A stretch of 64,000 nt of DNA from Apostichopus japonicus (Eukaryota; Echinodermata; Holothuroidea; Aspidochirotida; Stichopodidae). Below the pieces are notes generated by a model. The model did not search any database. It saw only the letters and a program-made list of their open reading frames with translations, and had not been told where the DNA came from. The stretch spans positions 5,434,001 to 5,498,000 of the forward strand of contig NC_092568.1 in assembly GCF_037975245.1 (NCBI RefSeq), in the 5' to 3' direction. Positions 22,641 through 34,782 of the stretch are shown here, piece by piece. Every line of letters starts with the position of its first letter. Position 1 is the first letter of the stretch. The position numbers and the translations under genes are program-made.

Positions 22641-24275
22641 AACTTAGGCACGCAATGTTTCTCTGATGTGGAAAACTTTTGTAAATTTTATAGCTGTCTT
22701 TCTTTGCTTTCTTTCAGTTGCTATAAGATTCATCTGGTCCTGGAGCTAAAATGGAATAACTCCATCATATAGTTTATCATCGCATAAAGAATAATATTGA
22801 AACCTCATTGTGCATTCAATCTCGACGGTCTAAATAACTTGTTTTTGTTTTTTTCTTTTAGATACTTTCCTGTGGTATAATATATCGAATTCAGTATAGG
22901 CTATCTCGATATATTACTGTTTAGTGCATTAATAGGTCAACGCAGTTGCAAAATCAATAAAGAGTAGGTCTCGCGCCACAATTAATTGTTCCATTGACTT
23001 ACACACTAAACTCGTCACTTTCAAGACCTGCCAAAGCATAGATAGAAGTTTTCAACTGGTATATCCTACCCATCACATGATAGCTGAGATCTTGGCCTAT
23101 CATGGCACTTGCAAACTTCCACATCATGACCGTTTAGATTTTGAGCAAGAAGAGGAGCAAGTTTAGCATACTGAACCCCAACCATTCCATCTGCTCGCTA
23201 GGAGTAACATCAGCATTTAACCAAAGATTTTCTGAAATGGTTTATATCACATTCGATCCTCCCTATTTTCACATCATCTGTAATTTAAATTATGCTCTTC
23301 TTATAAAGGCAGAACAAACAATGACAGTAACCGATAACATGCTTAAAGAAGCATTACCTTAGGTACTTTTACCCCTTTTCTCTGACGATGGTTAAACTTT
23401 CGAGCGGATGTACACTATACTCTAATTGTGGTGCGGTACCAGTAATAGCCAAGACGACTAGAGCGAGGGAATCTTGAGTAGGTGGTTGTAGTGTTCCATC
23501 AGTTCATACATCTTGATAAACTTGAAATGAATAGTTGGTTCTTTAATCACCTCCCTTCCCGCATTTCCCGCCCCGATTCTAAGTCTTGGTTCCCTCGCTG
23601 GATCGGCCCCAGATTCATTTTATCTTCAAGTGACTATATTTCTACGGAAATACTTAATACTTTGAGTCCATAAAATATGACCGAGTGTTGTATTAATACA
23701 TAACAGTTTTTTTTTAAAGCAGCCGATAATATGTTCATCATTATCAAAAAGGGACTTACGATAGTCCCCTCCCCTCCCTTCCCCGGAATATTAATGACAC
23801 AAACTATTTATAACTATTTATTAACATAATTCATAGATGGGTTTTCTCCGTCTTTATAAGTCTGAGGCAAGGAGAGTCAGCGCCGTTTACGACTCTGAAG
23901 AAAGTTAGAGTTCCTGTTTATCAATGAACTTTAAAGCAAGTATAACTCGGGAGCCCTCATTCACCCTGCAGCCGTATAGTCTGTCTTCAGAACCAGAAGG
24001 CTGTACTTAAACGATATGGTTTATATTTAGCCTGATCTTACGGAAGATTAAATGTAATTCTGTTAGAATAGCTCTTCTCTCATCCCAACAGCTGAATCGC
24101 TCTTTCCCAGTGGGGTGGACTTGGTATTGTTTCATTAAGCGGGCTTTGACCGCGTAACCTTTTCATTCGAAGCTCCCGTGTCCTTTCATTGACTGATACG
24201 TCGCTCTGCAATTGGGAATTAAACTCATCATCAATTTACTCGTCGAGAAATGTGATTCAAAATGTCAACATGTAT

Positions 24276-24285
24276 GTTACGTCAA
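24276..24285 (+). promoter_or_regulatory. ATF/D-box hybrid site upstream of the FAM181-like gene
   Basis: GTTACGTCAA lies about 93 bp before the start codon. It combines a D-box half with a CRE half and would suit PAR/ATF-type bZIP dimers. This is the only such site close to this gene. Confidence 0.35.
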
Positions 24286-24377
24286 CAGGGGGCCACCGAA
24301 GTGTCAGTCGGGGTCTCAGTCTAACACATGAAATAGCTTGTTAGACTGTCAAGAGCACGGGCATCTCGTTCCAGCTG

Positions 24378-25994
24378 ATGAAGCGAGAAGATACAATGTT
24401 GACCAACGACATCTTGGCGGAGGAGGAAGAGGAGGAGGAGAAGAAGAAGAAAGAAGAAGAAGACAAATTGCTTTCTTGGTTTTCTAACATAAATGAACAA
24501 GATCAGATCGTTTGTGGTGAATCTTTCAAGAGGGATCAATATGTGAAACGAAAGGAGAGAAGCATCCTTCCCGGGTCGTGTGACAGCCATACGACACCGA
24601 GGGTCGCTGATACCTTAGCAAGACAGTTTGAAACAGATGATGGCGATGATAGTATGAATATGTCTTGTACCGTTAGTGTGGATACAACCAACGGAATAAT
24701 GTCCCGCACGGATGATCCTACAGAGTTATATAAGGACACGAAATGGAGTTCTTTTTCACCGTCATCCGAAAACGGTCGAGATGTCCGTAATTTGGTTCAA
24801 TTCGTTAATTCGGCGTCAAACGATATTAAGCAAGCGATCGATAAATCGTCAGTTCGGAGTTCATCTTTGATAGCTGTTTGCTCTGCTGATTCGAGTTCAC
24901 TATTCAATCAGACCACAGATTGTGTACGGGAGGAAAGAAAGAAAACTTACTTTAATAATCGCGATTCTTTGGCAACGAATCCTTTAAAAGTTCTTAAAGT
25001 TGAACCGTTGAATGTCGTTAAGGTCAAACCCATGGGAAATCGTCACGGTCGATCCGTGTCGTCTGAGCAAAGCGATTATCAAAAAGAAAAATCAACACAA
25101 GGAAAAGGTTACGAAATAACTCCACCTTGCAAAAGAAGAAAAATATCCGGTAACTTCGAAGTGGATAAAACTTTTCATGTTTCGAAGGACGACATGGTTT
25201 CTAGGGCAACATGTAGCCCTAAAGCAGAAAGAGCTCCCTGCACTAAAGATAAGGATGCTAATTTCTCGACGACAAACGACAAAACAGATTCAGCGACAAA
25301 CCCACTACCGCTCAGGAAACGGCGTCTTCCTGCATCTTTTTGGCAAGAGCCGGGGAAAAGCGAAATCAAGCCACCGATAAAGACGGTTGAAAGTTCGCCT
25401 CGTCAAACGGCGTTCCTGCCAATAACTCCACGACAATCATCGTCTTTTGGAAGGTATGTGAAGGACTTTCTTGGTTCTAATTTATCAGCTTCAGAGAAAC
25501 TGGAACTACTTCGACTAAATTCACTCGAGAGAGACAGTTATAATCATCTTTGCTCCACTCGAGAGATCAGCGGCAGACGCTGTCCTAGTTATCCTTGCGT
25601 CCTGATGCACTGCAAAAACCAACACGAGGAGATACATTTCAGGGATTTCCCGCCATTTTATCCCAGAAATGATTACCCTTTCCTGCATCCAACACAAGGT
25701 GCGTCTCTACCTTTTCCTGCACGTAATGCCTTCTCAAGTAATCATGAACGCCATGCGAATGTCTTAGGAATGCCATATCCGCCGAGTTTTCCACCATATT
25801 ATCCCGATTTGTTACGTCATGATGAGGTCATCGATTCGAATTACGGATCTCGATTTATCTTTCCAATGGAAACCAATGTATCCCCATTGTTTCCGTTATC
25901 TTCACATTTTAATCCAAGTGTCGTGAGACCTGTTCCAAAGAAGCATTTATCGAATATTTCCAGATCGTTTCATCCATCTTTTGACGTGAGATAG
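24378..25994 (+). CDS. fam181: FAM181-family protein with a predicted TEAD-binding omega-loop (538 aa)
   Basis: Single-exon gene; an in-frame TAG at 24342 supports the ATG at 24378. An acidic/lysine tract (residues 15-29) leads the protein. Residues 134-157 read RDVRNLVQFVNSASNDIKQ then AIDKS, matching the conserved N-terminal helix of FAM181 proteins (pattern LxxFVNxASxDIKxAxDK). Residues 312-325, LRKRRLPASFWQEP, match the YAP omega-loop RKLPDSFFKPP: R315, L317, P318, S320, F321, W322 and P325 align with YAP R89, L91, P92, S94, F95, F96 and P99. Vertebrate FAM181A and FAM181B are reported TEAD interactors through this element. The C-terminal third (about 421-520) is rich in Pro, Tyr and Phe. 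A KRRK basic patch (252-255) suggests nuclear location. The basic block that follows the helix in vertebrate members is absent. It is larger than I recall for the vertebrate proteins. Family call fairly sure; TEAD binding inferred. Confidence 0.8.
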   Translation: MKREDTMLTNDILAEEEEEEEKKKKEEEDKLLSWFSNINEQDQIVCGESFKRDQYVKRKERSILPGSCDSHTTPRVADTLARQFETDDGDDSMNMSCTVSVDTTNGIMSRTDDPTELYKDTKWSSFSPSSENGRDVRNLVQFVNSASNDIKQAIDKSSVRSSSLIAVCSADSSSLFNQTTDCVREERKKTYFNNRDSLATNPLKVLKVEPLNVVKVKPMGNRHGRSVSSEQSDYQKEKSTQGKGYEITPPCKRRKISGNFEVDKTFHVSKDDMVSRATCSPKAERAPCTKDKDANFSTTNDKTDSATNPLPLRKRRLPASFWQEPGKSEIKPPIKTVESSPRQTAFLPITPRQSSSFGRYVKDFLGSNLSASEKLELLRLNSLERDSYNHLCSTREISGRRCPSYPCVLMHCKNQHEEIHFRDFPPFYPRNDYPFLHPTQGASLPFPARNAFSSNHERHANVLGMPYPPSFPPYYPDLLRHDEVIDSNYGSRFIFPMETNVSPLFPLSSHFNPSVVRPVPKKHLSNISRSFHPSFDVR

Positions 25995-26721
25995 CTATGA
26001 GTAACCATTTCCATCTATATATAATTTCATATCTAATATCCAATGGAATGGTGAGTCAACTTTGCATGAAAACGCACCAAGGATAAAACGTGTTCGTAAG
26101 AAATTTCTATGGATGATATTTTGTTACTATGATTTTTTTTGCAACGACCATGATAACAAACGTATAATTGTTTTGCACCTTATTTTTCTCATAGCAGTGT
26201 ATTAGGGAGTGAAATCACTTTCATATAGAAAAAAAAATGCTGTGGTGAGGATATTTGAAAATGTATCCCTTGTATCATATGGGGGCCTAATAAATTTACT
26301 AGGTGCAGAGGCGTCAGTTGTTTAGTGGATGGGGTCAAAAGACTGGAATTCGGTTGACCACTCTTCTCCACCCTGACCCCCACACCAAACCCACTCCACC
26401 CCACCCTCTAGACCGTTGCATTACGTACACATTTATATTAGCAAGTACATAATGAGATACGACTCTGATTGAATATGAAGATGCTGTGTTTAGTATAGAA
26501 ATGTTTACCAAATTCAGTAAAAGATAAATAATGTTTCCAATTGTTGAGTTTAATATTACATATCCCTATAATAGTAATGTACGAAAGAAGCATGTTTTAC
26601 ACACTAGGTGTAATTAACGCCTTTGGTTGAATTGCCTATGTGTATGGAGTTACTCTGAGTAATGCAGTTATATGGATTTATTTACTATATCTGTATTGGG
26701 AAACTGATATTGTATCCTATA
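25995..26721 (+). other. 3' UTR and flank of the FAM181-like gene
   Basis: A candidate poly(A) signal AATAAA lies at 26289-26294. The remainder is AT-rich with no coding signal. Confidence 0.4.
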
Positions 26722-27115
26722 CTCATCCCCAGGGGGATAGGAAGCTTCCAAAAAGTGGGGGGCACAACATCAGAGGGGCACTTTCTCATTCCACAACCAC
26801 CACTCGTTATGATATAGACCGATACAAACCGGCCATCGCACTTTAATATATATGATGTGTTAGTATGCTATCAATACTATTTATTGAGATTGTTTATTGT
26901 TAACCGTGCTACAAAAAGATATGGGATGCCATTTTTAAAATAGCATGTAAAGACTAAATATAAACAATCAAAAAAATATATTATATAAACAAAGGCTTAA
27001 GATATTCAAAAGACAGTTCTTCATCAAAGGGGCACATTTGCTATTTTGGGAAAAGGGAGGAACGTGCCCCCAGTGCCCACCCCCTCCCCCCGGCTCCTAT
27101 CCCCTTGCTCATCCC
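26722..27115. mobile_element. hAT-like MITE with perfect 8-bp target duplication
   Basis: CTCATCCC at 26722-26729 and 27108-27115 flanks a 378-bp element whose ends are inverted: CAGGGGGATAGGA at the left, and GGCTCCTATCCCCTTG at the right (complement CAAGGGGATAGGAGCC). No transposase is encoded. Confidence 0.75.
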
Positions 27116-30100
27116 GTCAGATCTTTAAGTCTTTGCAGTAAACGGGAATAGTGTCAGAGCTAACGTATAAGATTTTTCTAAACCTCAACACTCATTTTTA
27201 TAGCCGTGTACCATCTAAGCATTTATTTCGAGATAAACTTGGAAGGTGAAACCTCAGAACAGAAAACTTCCAGCCATATTTTAGCATACTAAACTGGCCA
27301 ACACTGATTACCTTCAGGCTACTTCACTTTAAAACTTTTTTTTTTTAAAGTTTGTTTGTATTAATTTTTGCAGCCTATCATCTACTGTGGCTGTTCATAT
27401 AGGCCTATACGTGAACAAATTTGTAATATTTGTACAAAAATTAACAATATTTCTCAAACTGTGAATGCGAATATATTTTGTAAAGTTAAGCGGTGGCTAA
27501 CAATTGAATAATGGTGTGAAATGGACTATAATAATTTAAGCACATTGCAGCTATACCATAACAAATGTACACATACATCTTGTACGATGTGGTTTTCAAG
27601 ACAATGCTAATTAAGGTTTAGTGACAGTTTATTATAATGTATCTCTTCTTATCGACAATTATTAAGAAACACCAAAGCTGCCTTCAAGTTATAACTATCA
27701 ATAAGAAATGATGTATTATATTCTATATTCTACTTTAATTCAACCAGGAAACGATACTTCGGTGAGGGTGGAACATCGAAAAATGGAAGCGGGGGGGGGG
27801 GGGGGGGATGAGGGTCGACGTACGTAGCCGAAAAATGTATCAACTTTTCCATTATCAAGGTAACCATATTTGCTAATATGTAATAAATCGAAATATATTA
27901 AAAGCAGAAAACTGCATACATATATATATATGTGTGTGTGAGTGAGTGAGTGAGTGTATGTAAAACATGTGTGTAGTTAGGTATATAAGTAGAACATATT
28001 ATGACAATTGAAGATTATGTAAGGTATTGTTCATGAAGTGTATTGTATTCGCATTAATTAATATGAATGCACTAGAGATATACTGCAGTGACTCAAAATA
28101 TAGTTGAATATATTTTTAAGTTGCTCGATGTTAGGTATCTTTTCAATTCCTGAAGAATGGTTTATGGAATCAGGGACGTGGAGACCAATAGGGTAGGGTG
28201 GGGGGTTGGGCGGTATATTGTCACTACTTTACCCATCGGAATTCGTGGACTGTCATTCCACACCTCCTTCACATCCTGAATCCACTGCTTACCCTTCTCC
28301 CTACCCCTCCCACCCTCCCACCCCATCGAGGTAGCCTCCCACTTTCTTCACCATACAATACGCGTTTGGGGCAGGGGATTTGGGAGAAGTATGCTTTAAA
28401 GAAGTAATGCAAGATCTCAGTTAGAGATATAACAAAAATGTTATGTCAGCGATTAGTTGGTCTATCCTGTGAGCCATAGAAGCAAAAAGGACACTTTCTC
28501 AAGTCTCTATACGTCGTGTTTCTTATTTCCTCCGACGACATCGTTACCTTACAGTCTGTTTATTTAGTCAGACATCTTTAATCTCGCAATGTTTCATTCG
28601 AGGTATTGGAACATAATAAACGTAACACATTGTCTCTCAGGTTGTACAATCAGTTTGTTTACATGAATGACGATGATGCATTTCATTAAAAAAAAAACCA
28701 GTGCAGGGTTGAAACAGTGACTACTGTACGTCGAACGCCAAAAGTGTCAAAATGTTTATGATTGTTTTGGCTAGTGACTATTCCAGACAAGGATGACATT
28801 GCCGAGTATATATGTGACGCAGTTACAGATGGAATCGCTCCTACATGCATATACATCAAGTACAACATACACAACACAGGAGAAAGAAAATCAAACTGAA
28901 TCCAAACAATAATCCAGCGAAATGCCAAGAGGCCTCGGTTAGGAAGTTATAATTCCATCATCATTCCACGAAGGGGCTTACACTGGTATCATTGAAACGA
29001 GGAATTCGTGCCAGTAATGTTTAGACTGTAAATATCCTAATACAATGCATCATTTAATGATTAATTATGTCCGGGATGGTAACGAATAATATGCCATATA
29101 TAACCGTTAACATGAACCAAATACAACTACGTATATGGCAGTGTATGGCGAGACAGTGAAGTAAAAACAAAATGGATTAGTGAGGGTACCTCCAAACGTC
29201 TGTCAGGTTCCCCGTATATTCAATTAGTCACGTAGCCCGATATTCATAGCCTTTGTTAACTGAAATCAAGGAGAAACACTTTGAAGGTACACTAACTGAG
29301 AGGCAATTGTGTTAGCTTGTTCCTCAGAAAGATATGTGACAAAACTGTGATGTCCTGAAGACAGGACGAATAAAGCACCTATAAATAAACAAAACCTTGG
29401 TTGGAGAGAGTTACTGTACCAGAATACTTGATCATGATAGCTATGCAGTTGCAAGAGTAAATTCTCTTATCTTCAATAAACTTCTTGTAGATTTCACACT
29501 TTAACTCATTAACTTTCTAATGCATATGCAAACTTGACCAATTATTATTGACATACTGTTATCGATCATCGTTTCATTGCATAATTATATAGAGGATCGA
29601 TGTCGTAACACTATTTAAACCAATTTCGCGCGTGGAGTTATTCATTTGCACCTGTTCAAAGCTTAATGACTGACTTGTCGAGCTTCCCGTCTACTGGCTA
29701 TCCTCTTTCGTTTTGATACCATTTTATGTAATTCACTAGGATGTATCTTCATTACTTTGATATCCCTAGCCGTCTCTTTTTACCTCTCTTCTTGCCCCCG
29801 CACTTCCCCCCAATCTATCACTCTTCCTATTTCTCATCCTACGCGCCTCGCTTGTCCTCCGGTGCGCATTCAACTATTTACACGCGTCATTCCTAGCGCG
29901 CCATAGATACCTGGTCGTTACGGCAACGGGGCACCCACATGGCGAAAACAGAGAGCTTTGGTTAAAAGTTAAGACAAACGAATGGCTCAGGTAACCTTTC
30001 GACACTCCACTTATGTTCGGGTGCACTAAACTAATGCGACAATTGTCATTCAATGGCTAATGGAGTCAAAGAATGCCTTTCTCTTGAGAGACGAGTAAAC

Positions 30101-33100
30101 TGGAGCAGTTAAAGAGAAGCCTACATGCATCATCGCTAAATACATATGTCATTTAAGCCTGCGCAAGCTCGATAAATTTCGAATTTATCTTGGGTTTACA
30201 GCGCGCCATTTTAACGCTGCTGCCGCTGTCATGGGGGTTTTAAGATCACTACAAAGTCTCTACCTGCCGCTCGTAATGTTCCTTCCGAATGCGGGTATTT
30301 ATATATTGGTCACCCAGAATCAATTACATTTTTGTTCCTCGCTAATAAATTGCTCTTTAGTCTTTCGCTATCATCACTAATTAAAATTCTTTCAAGTGAC
30401 CAAATAAATTACAGCTGTCACCGAGGAATCTTCTTTTCATTTCGCAAATTTTATAGCCGTGTTTTAGAGCATGACTCAGCTTTTTGAGATGTTTCATTTT
30501 CTCTTGTGTTTGTTTTTAGATCGGGACGACAAAGAATTTTTGTTTGAAGTTTACGTTGATTGAACAAATAGGTAATTAGTGTATCCAACCTTTAACTACT
30601 GTGAAGCTATGGTATTTTTTTTATTTACATTTCATTGCTACACATTTCTGTGAAAATGAGGAGACCTGACAATTTTATCCTCATCTCATAGTTTATTGTT
30701 GCCACGTGAACAAATTCTCTTCTGTAATTTGACATGTAAAATTATTATGATCAAACGAGAGACAATTGAAATCGACTAATTAGCCTATTGATTGAAAAAG
30801 AAAATGATGATTTATGAATAATAATTTTAAATACAGTATTTACTTGAAGGAAGTACTTGGGTTCCATTAACGAAACTATTTATTATTTTAATAAAGAAAT
30901 GCATCAATTTGTGTATCCATTATTCACTCAATGTCCGTGCATATAATATAGGTATAGTTGATATTAGTGCCATATTAATAAGAATAAACATATTTCGTAT
31001 GGCTCTTAATGCATAATCCAGCGATATTTCAGAAATATGCAGAAATACAAAGACATGTATAATATTATATAATCACCTTATTATAGAGACTTCAAAGGAG
31101 AGTAAAATGTCCAAAACTTAACCACTTTATCTAAGAATGTCTTATTATTAAAACAAGGATTTTTTTCTCCTTTCTTTCCTTTGAGTTTCAACTGTCTGTG
31201 ATCAGCATAAATAAAGTAGGGTTTCTGACGGTTTCATTGATATGTTTTTCTCGTAAAGATGAAGTCGATTTTTGAGCCTGGTTGCCATGCTTGTATTTTC
31301 AAGCGATTTTACTTACTAAACTTGTCGATCATGATTCAAAACAAGCAGCCATTGTTAAACTCAAGACACCATCCGCCATCTTGGTATAATTTTCATTCGA
31401 TTCCTACATGCCGTTTTCGAGATCTTGGTACATTTAATTAAAACGTCTGGTACCAAGATGGTAACAAAATAAAAAAAAATAGAATGTGCGTTTGTCATAG
31501 AAAATGACAAGAAATGGTTAAAATATGACGGATGCAAGTTGTTGGTCAAAAAAAAAGTAAATCTCATCTGAAAATCTGTTTCCAAATCATCACACGGCAG
31601 TATTTCTAAAGCAGAATATTTTTCATTTACGAAATATTTGAGAAAACAAATTATTGACCTTTAAATAATATTTTGTTATTTCTTTTTATTTTGAAGTGTA
31701 GAGGCATTACTTAAATAGCCAACATTAGCCTGGTATGCGAAGATATCTCCATACTTCATTTTTATAAATTTATATAAAGGCGCGGAGTATAGGCTGAGTG
31801 GGCCACGATGTGCAATCATAACAAGCGTTCCCTCCTGCCACTTTTCGATGACAAAAGTCACCCTGTTCAAGTTGCTCCTTATTGCGTTTTAAAGGACACA
31901 TGGTCTCATCAGTCTGTCATTATGACCGCGATAAACCACAAAGTCTAAATTACAAGTAGCGTTTATTCCTATTTGTAACTGTAAGTGAGATCAATGGAAG
32001 GCGTTAGAACTATCTTTTGCTTCTTTCTTTTTGAATTTCTCTGGCCCCCTGCTCCAGATGGCGCGTCAAATATGCATGGCACGCGCCGAAGCAAATTGAC
32101 GGTTGAGTTATCCCAGCAGGATTGTTGGATCCTCCCTCGGGACTCGTCGTCCTGCCAGTTGAGAAATAAATACCTTGGTAACCTCGGTGCGAAATAGCCT
32201 ACTCGTTTACCCTTCGATTCGATCGTAATTAGCGAGAATTATTTCTGGTCATTGACACTGATCCGTGAAATTATGATTTTTCATTTTGTATGTGTGTGTG
32301 TGTGTGTATGTGTGTTTGTGTGTGTCCTTCCCTCGTCATTATGTGTCGTAAATCAAGTTATAGTTGTCCGAGAATAAATTATGTTATTATTGTTATTATT
32401 ATTATTATTAATGGTATTTTGTTAATTGGAAGAGATGCGACTGGACCCGGAAAATGGTGAGGAGACGGTCTGAGATATTTAAAACGATGGTTTATCGAAG
32501 ACAGTCACGGAAGACCGACTGATAGGATCCAGCTGATCTGGAATATATAACCAGGGATGGTATAAATATATAGATATATATATATATATATGATATATCG
32601 AAAAATCACGTACTCTCTTTATGTCATCTTCCTCCTTTGCCGGAAGTCTTGATATTTATGTATAGTCGCATATCAGCATAAGTCACGAAACACTCAGCGT
32701 AGTCGGTAATTTACTGCGAGGAAGGATGTCTTTTCAGTAGAATGTAGTTATAGCATATACAGCACTTCTTTATAAACACTGTCATATACTTACTGACGTG
32801 ATAGACCATGCAGAGGAGGGAGAGGGTGGGGCAGATAGATAAGGGCGCTATTGCTTGACTTAGCTTTCCTTCCCCGAACCCATTGCTAAAAGGAGAGGAA
32901 AATATATTAAAATAGTCTGACTGTTAGGTCAATGAAACAAATTATCAAAATGTATATTTTGTCTTTATTTAAATCTATGTTTTTGTTACACTGAAACGCA
33001 TCGTCGAAAGTTCAGTGTAGAGTCTTTGCAAAGTTTTCTTCCGTGGTCCCAAACTATTGGATTTTAACCCTATCCTACACAAACTTTCTGTCACTCTCTC

Positions 33101-33405
33101 TTTCTCTGTTAAAAGTCTAAATTTTAGTGACAGCGGGTCGATGCAACACTACTATACAGATATAATTCCATTTCATGCAGACATAAGAGCAAGGACCACA
33201 CTATAGACACGATCTATACATACCTTTGGAACTGAGATTAAATTCCGAGGATCTCTCCATAACTCATCAGCTCATTCAGATAATTATTATTTGCAGCTCT
33301 AAATCCATCTTCTATCTATTTTGAGGGAACTTTAGATCCTTGACATTTGGTTTCTAAAGTTGACGAATTCTACGACATAGATCTTTGTGAGGGCGCACTT
33401 CTTGA
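27116..33405. other. gene-poor non-coding region
   Basis: No supported exon. It contains a poly-G run near 27790, GT/GAGT and AT microsatellites near 27920, 32288 and 32567, and an ATT run near 32390. The stretch 29490-30900 is free of obvious repeats and carries POU-like ATGCATATGCAAA (about 29520), TCF-like TTCAAAG (29655), an E-box CACCTG (29651) and NK2-like TCAAGTG (30392). It could be regulatory, but that is inference. Confidence 0.4.
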
Positions 33406-33452
33406 CCTTCTAACAGAGCCGTATATTTAGAATATACGGCTCTGCCTTCTAA
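33406..33452. mobile_element. 31-bp perfect palindrome flanked by an 8-bp direct duplication
   Basis: CCTTCTAA at 33406-33413 and 33445-33452 encloses two perfect 14-base inverted arms (CAGAGCCGTATATT and its complement) around a TAG loop. The architecture is the same as at 1961-2003. The arm sequence CAGAGCCGTATAT recurs at 22063 and, in part, near 43934 (ATACGGCTCTG), so the motif is dispersed. Confidence 0.55.
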
Positions 33453-33489
33453 AGCAAGCTAAAGTTCCATTCTGGAAGAGATACCTCAT

Positions 33490-34288
33490 CCTTCGACCTG
33501 TGGCGTAGCCAGAGGGGGGCCAGGGGGGGGGAATGCCCCCAAATTTGCTTTGTGCTACACTCTTGCCCCCCCCCCCAATGAAATCCAGTGATGTATTCAA
33601 AATACTTCTCTTTTTACATTTTGTCGAGTTCTAATCACAAGTATTCATACCTCAGGGCTAATGTTCATACTTCATATAATAACTTGGTAATCAGACCGAG
33701 ATATTACACATTTTGGGCCTTCATCATACCCACATACGGAGACCGTTGATCAATATCGTCCTACAGAATAAGCACCAATAATTTGGCCGGTTGTATATCC
33801 ATTACAAACTAGCGCTAGCAACCCATGTGCATTTTCAGCGACCAATGATGCCACTCGTTGAGAATTTTCACTGCACGTATAGGCCCTATAGGCCTAGTGA
33901 AACTTGTTTGTGTGGAAATCTGGGCATGTAGTGAATTAGAGTAGCTAATTTATTCATTGTATCCTTTTCATAATGTGCGGAATTATTTATTCATTTACAC
34001 ACGCTGCATTACTGTTATTTGTTAAACCATAGGCCCCTATAGCGTATTTCGAAACGATGGAATTGAAAGATCATTATATTCAATTTCATATCTGCAACAG
34101 AGGTAAATTAAGTGAAAGTGTGTCATGTTCCACTGAACCATTGGATGTGTATTTGTGCAAACGAGGTGCCCATTAATACATTTATTTCTTGGTAATTCCT
34201 ACCATCAACCATCACGGGCTTACCCCCTTAAGAAAAATCTTGCCCCCCCCCTAACAATAGAATGCTGGCTACGCCACTGCCTTCGACC
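33490..34288. mobile_element. hAT-like non-autonomous element, about 780 bp
   Basis: CCTTCGACC at 33490-33498 and 34280-34288 is a perfect 9-bp direct repeat (8 bp for hAT plus one matching base). The inverted ends are GTGGCGTAGCCAG (33500) and CTGGCTACGCCAC (34265-34277). Long G and C runs lie just inside each end. No open reading frame resembles a transposase. Confidence 0.75.
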
Positions 34289-34506
34289 CATGCCCCTTCC
34301 CTTTTCTCTCTCTCAATCTACCACATAGGTGTAGACAAAAGACGTGACAAAATCGCTAAACTGAAAAGATTAATTGATAAGTAATAGTATGCAGTAATTA
34401 AGAGGAAACTCATTATATACGGAATCCTCAAAAACGTGAGAATTATTTCCTGTCGTCCGTATATATATACAATATAAATGCCATTCATATGGCGCTACAT
34501 TGCGCT

Positions 34507-34782
34507 TGTGATCCCATCAGGCGCGTAGCTGGGGGGGGGAGGAGCATATTTAAAAAAAAATTGTTTTAATGTTTTTATGATAACGCTAGTATTTTCAAAA
34601 GAGAAAATGCTAAGATGCAACTTACAAGGCCTGGGAAGTGCCATTTCCAGCGATCTGGGAGGCATTTTCAGCCAAAATTTTCTTGTACGCTTCGCGCCAA
34701 TCATGGTGGCGCTACGCTTTGCCGAATCTACAGTTTCGCTCCTCCCTTGGCAAATTCCTGGCTACGCGCCTGTGTGATCTCA
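34507..34782. mobile_element. hAT-like MITE, about 256 bp
   Basis: The ends CAGGCGCGTAGCTGG (34518) and CCTGGCTACGCGCCTG (ending 34772) are inverted. TGTGATCCCA (34507-34516) and TGTGATCTCA (34773-34782) form a target duplication with one mismatch. The overlapping open frames inside are products of this repeat, not genes. Confidence 0.65.

Larger units (their letters stand above)
14923..24275. other. non-coding interval between the bZIP and FAM181-like genes
   Basis: No supported exons. Apart from the D-box sites, the 20.9-21.4 kb repeat, the small hAT remnant and the CTCF-like site listed separately, it holds poly-C/poly-G runs (15390, 17949, 18448, 18774, 19391, 19663, 21316, 22446) and ordinary AT-rich sequence. 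Confidence 0.5.
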
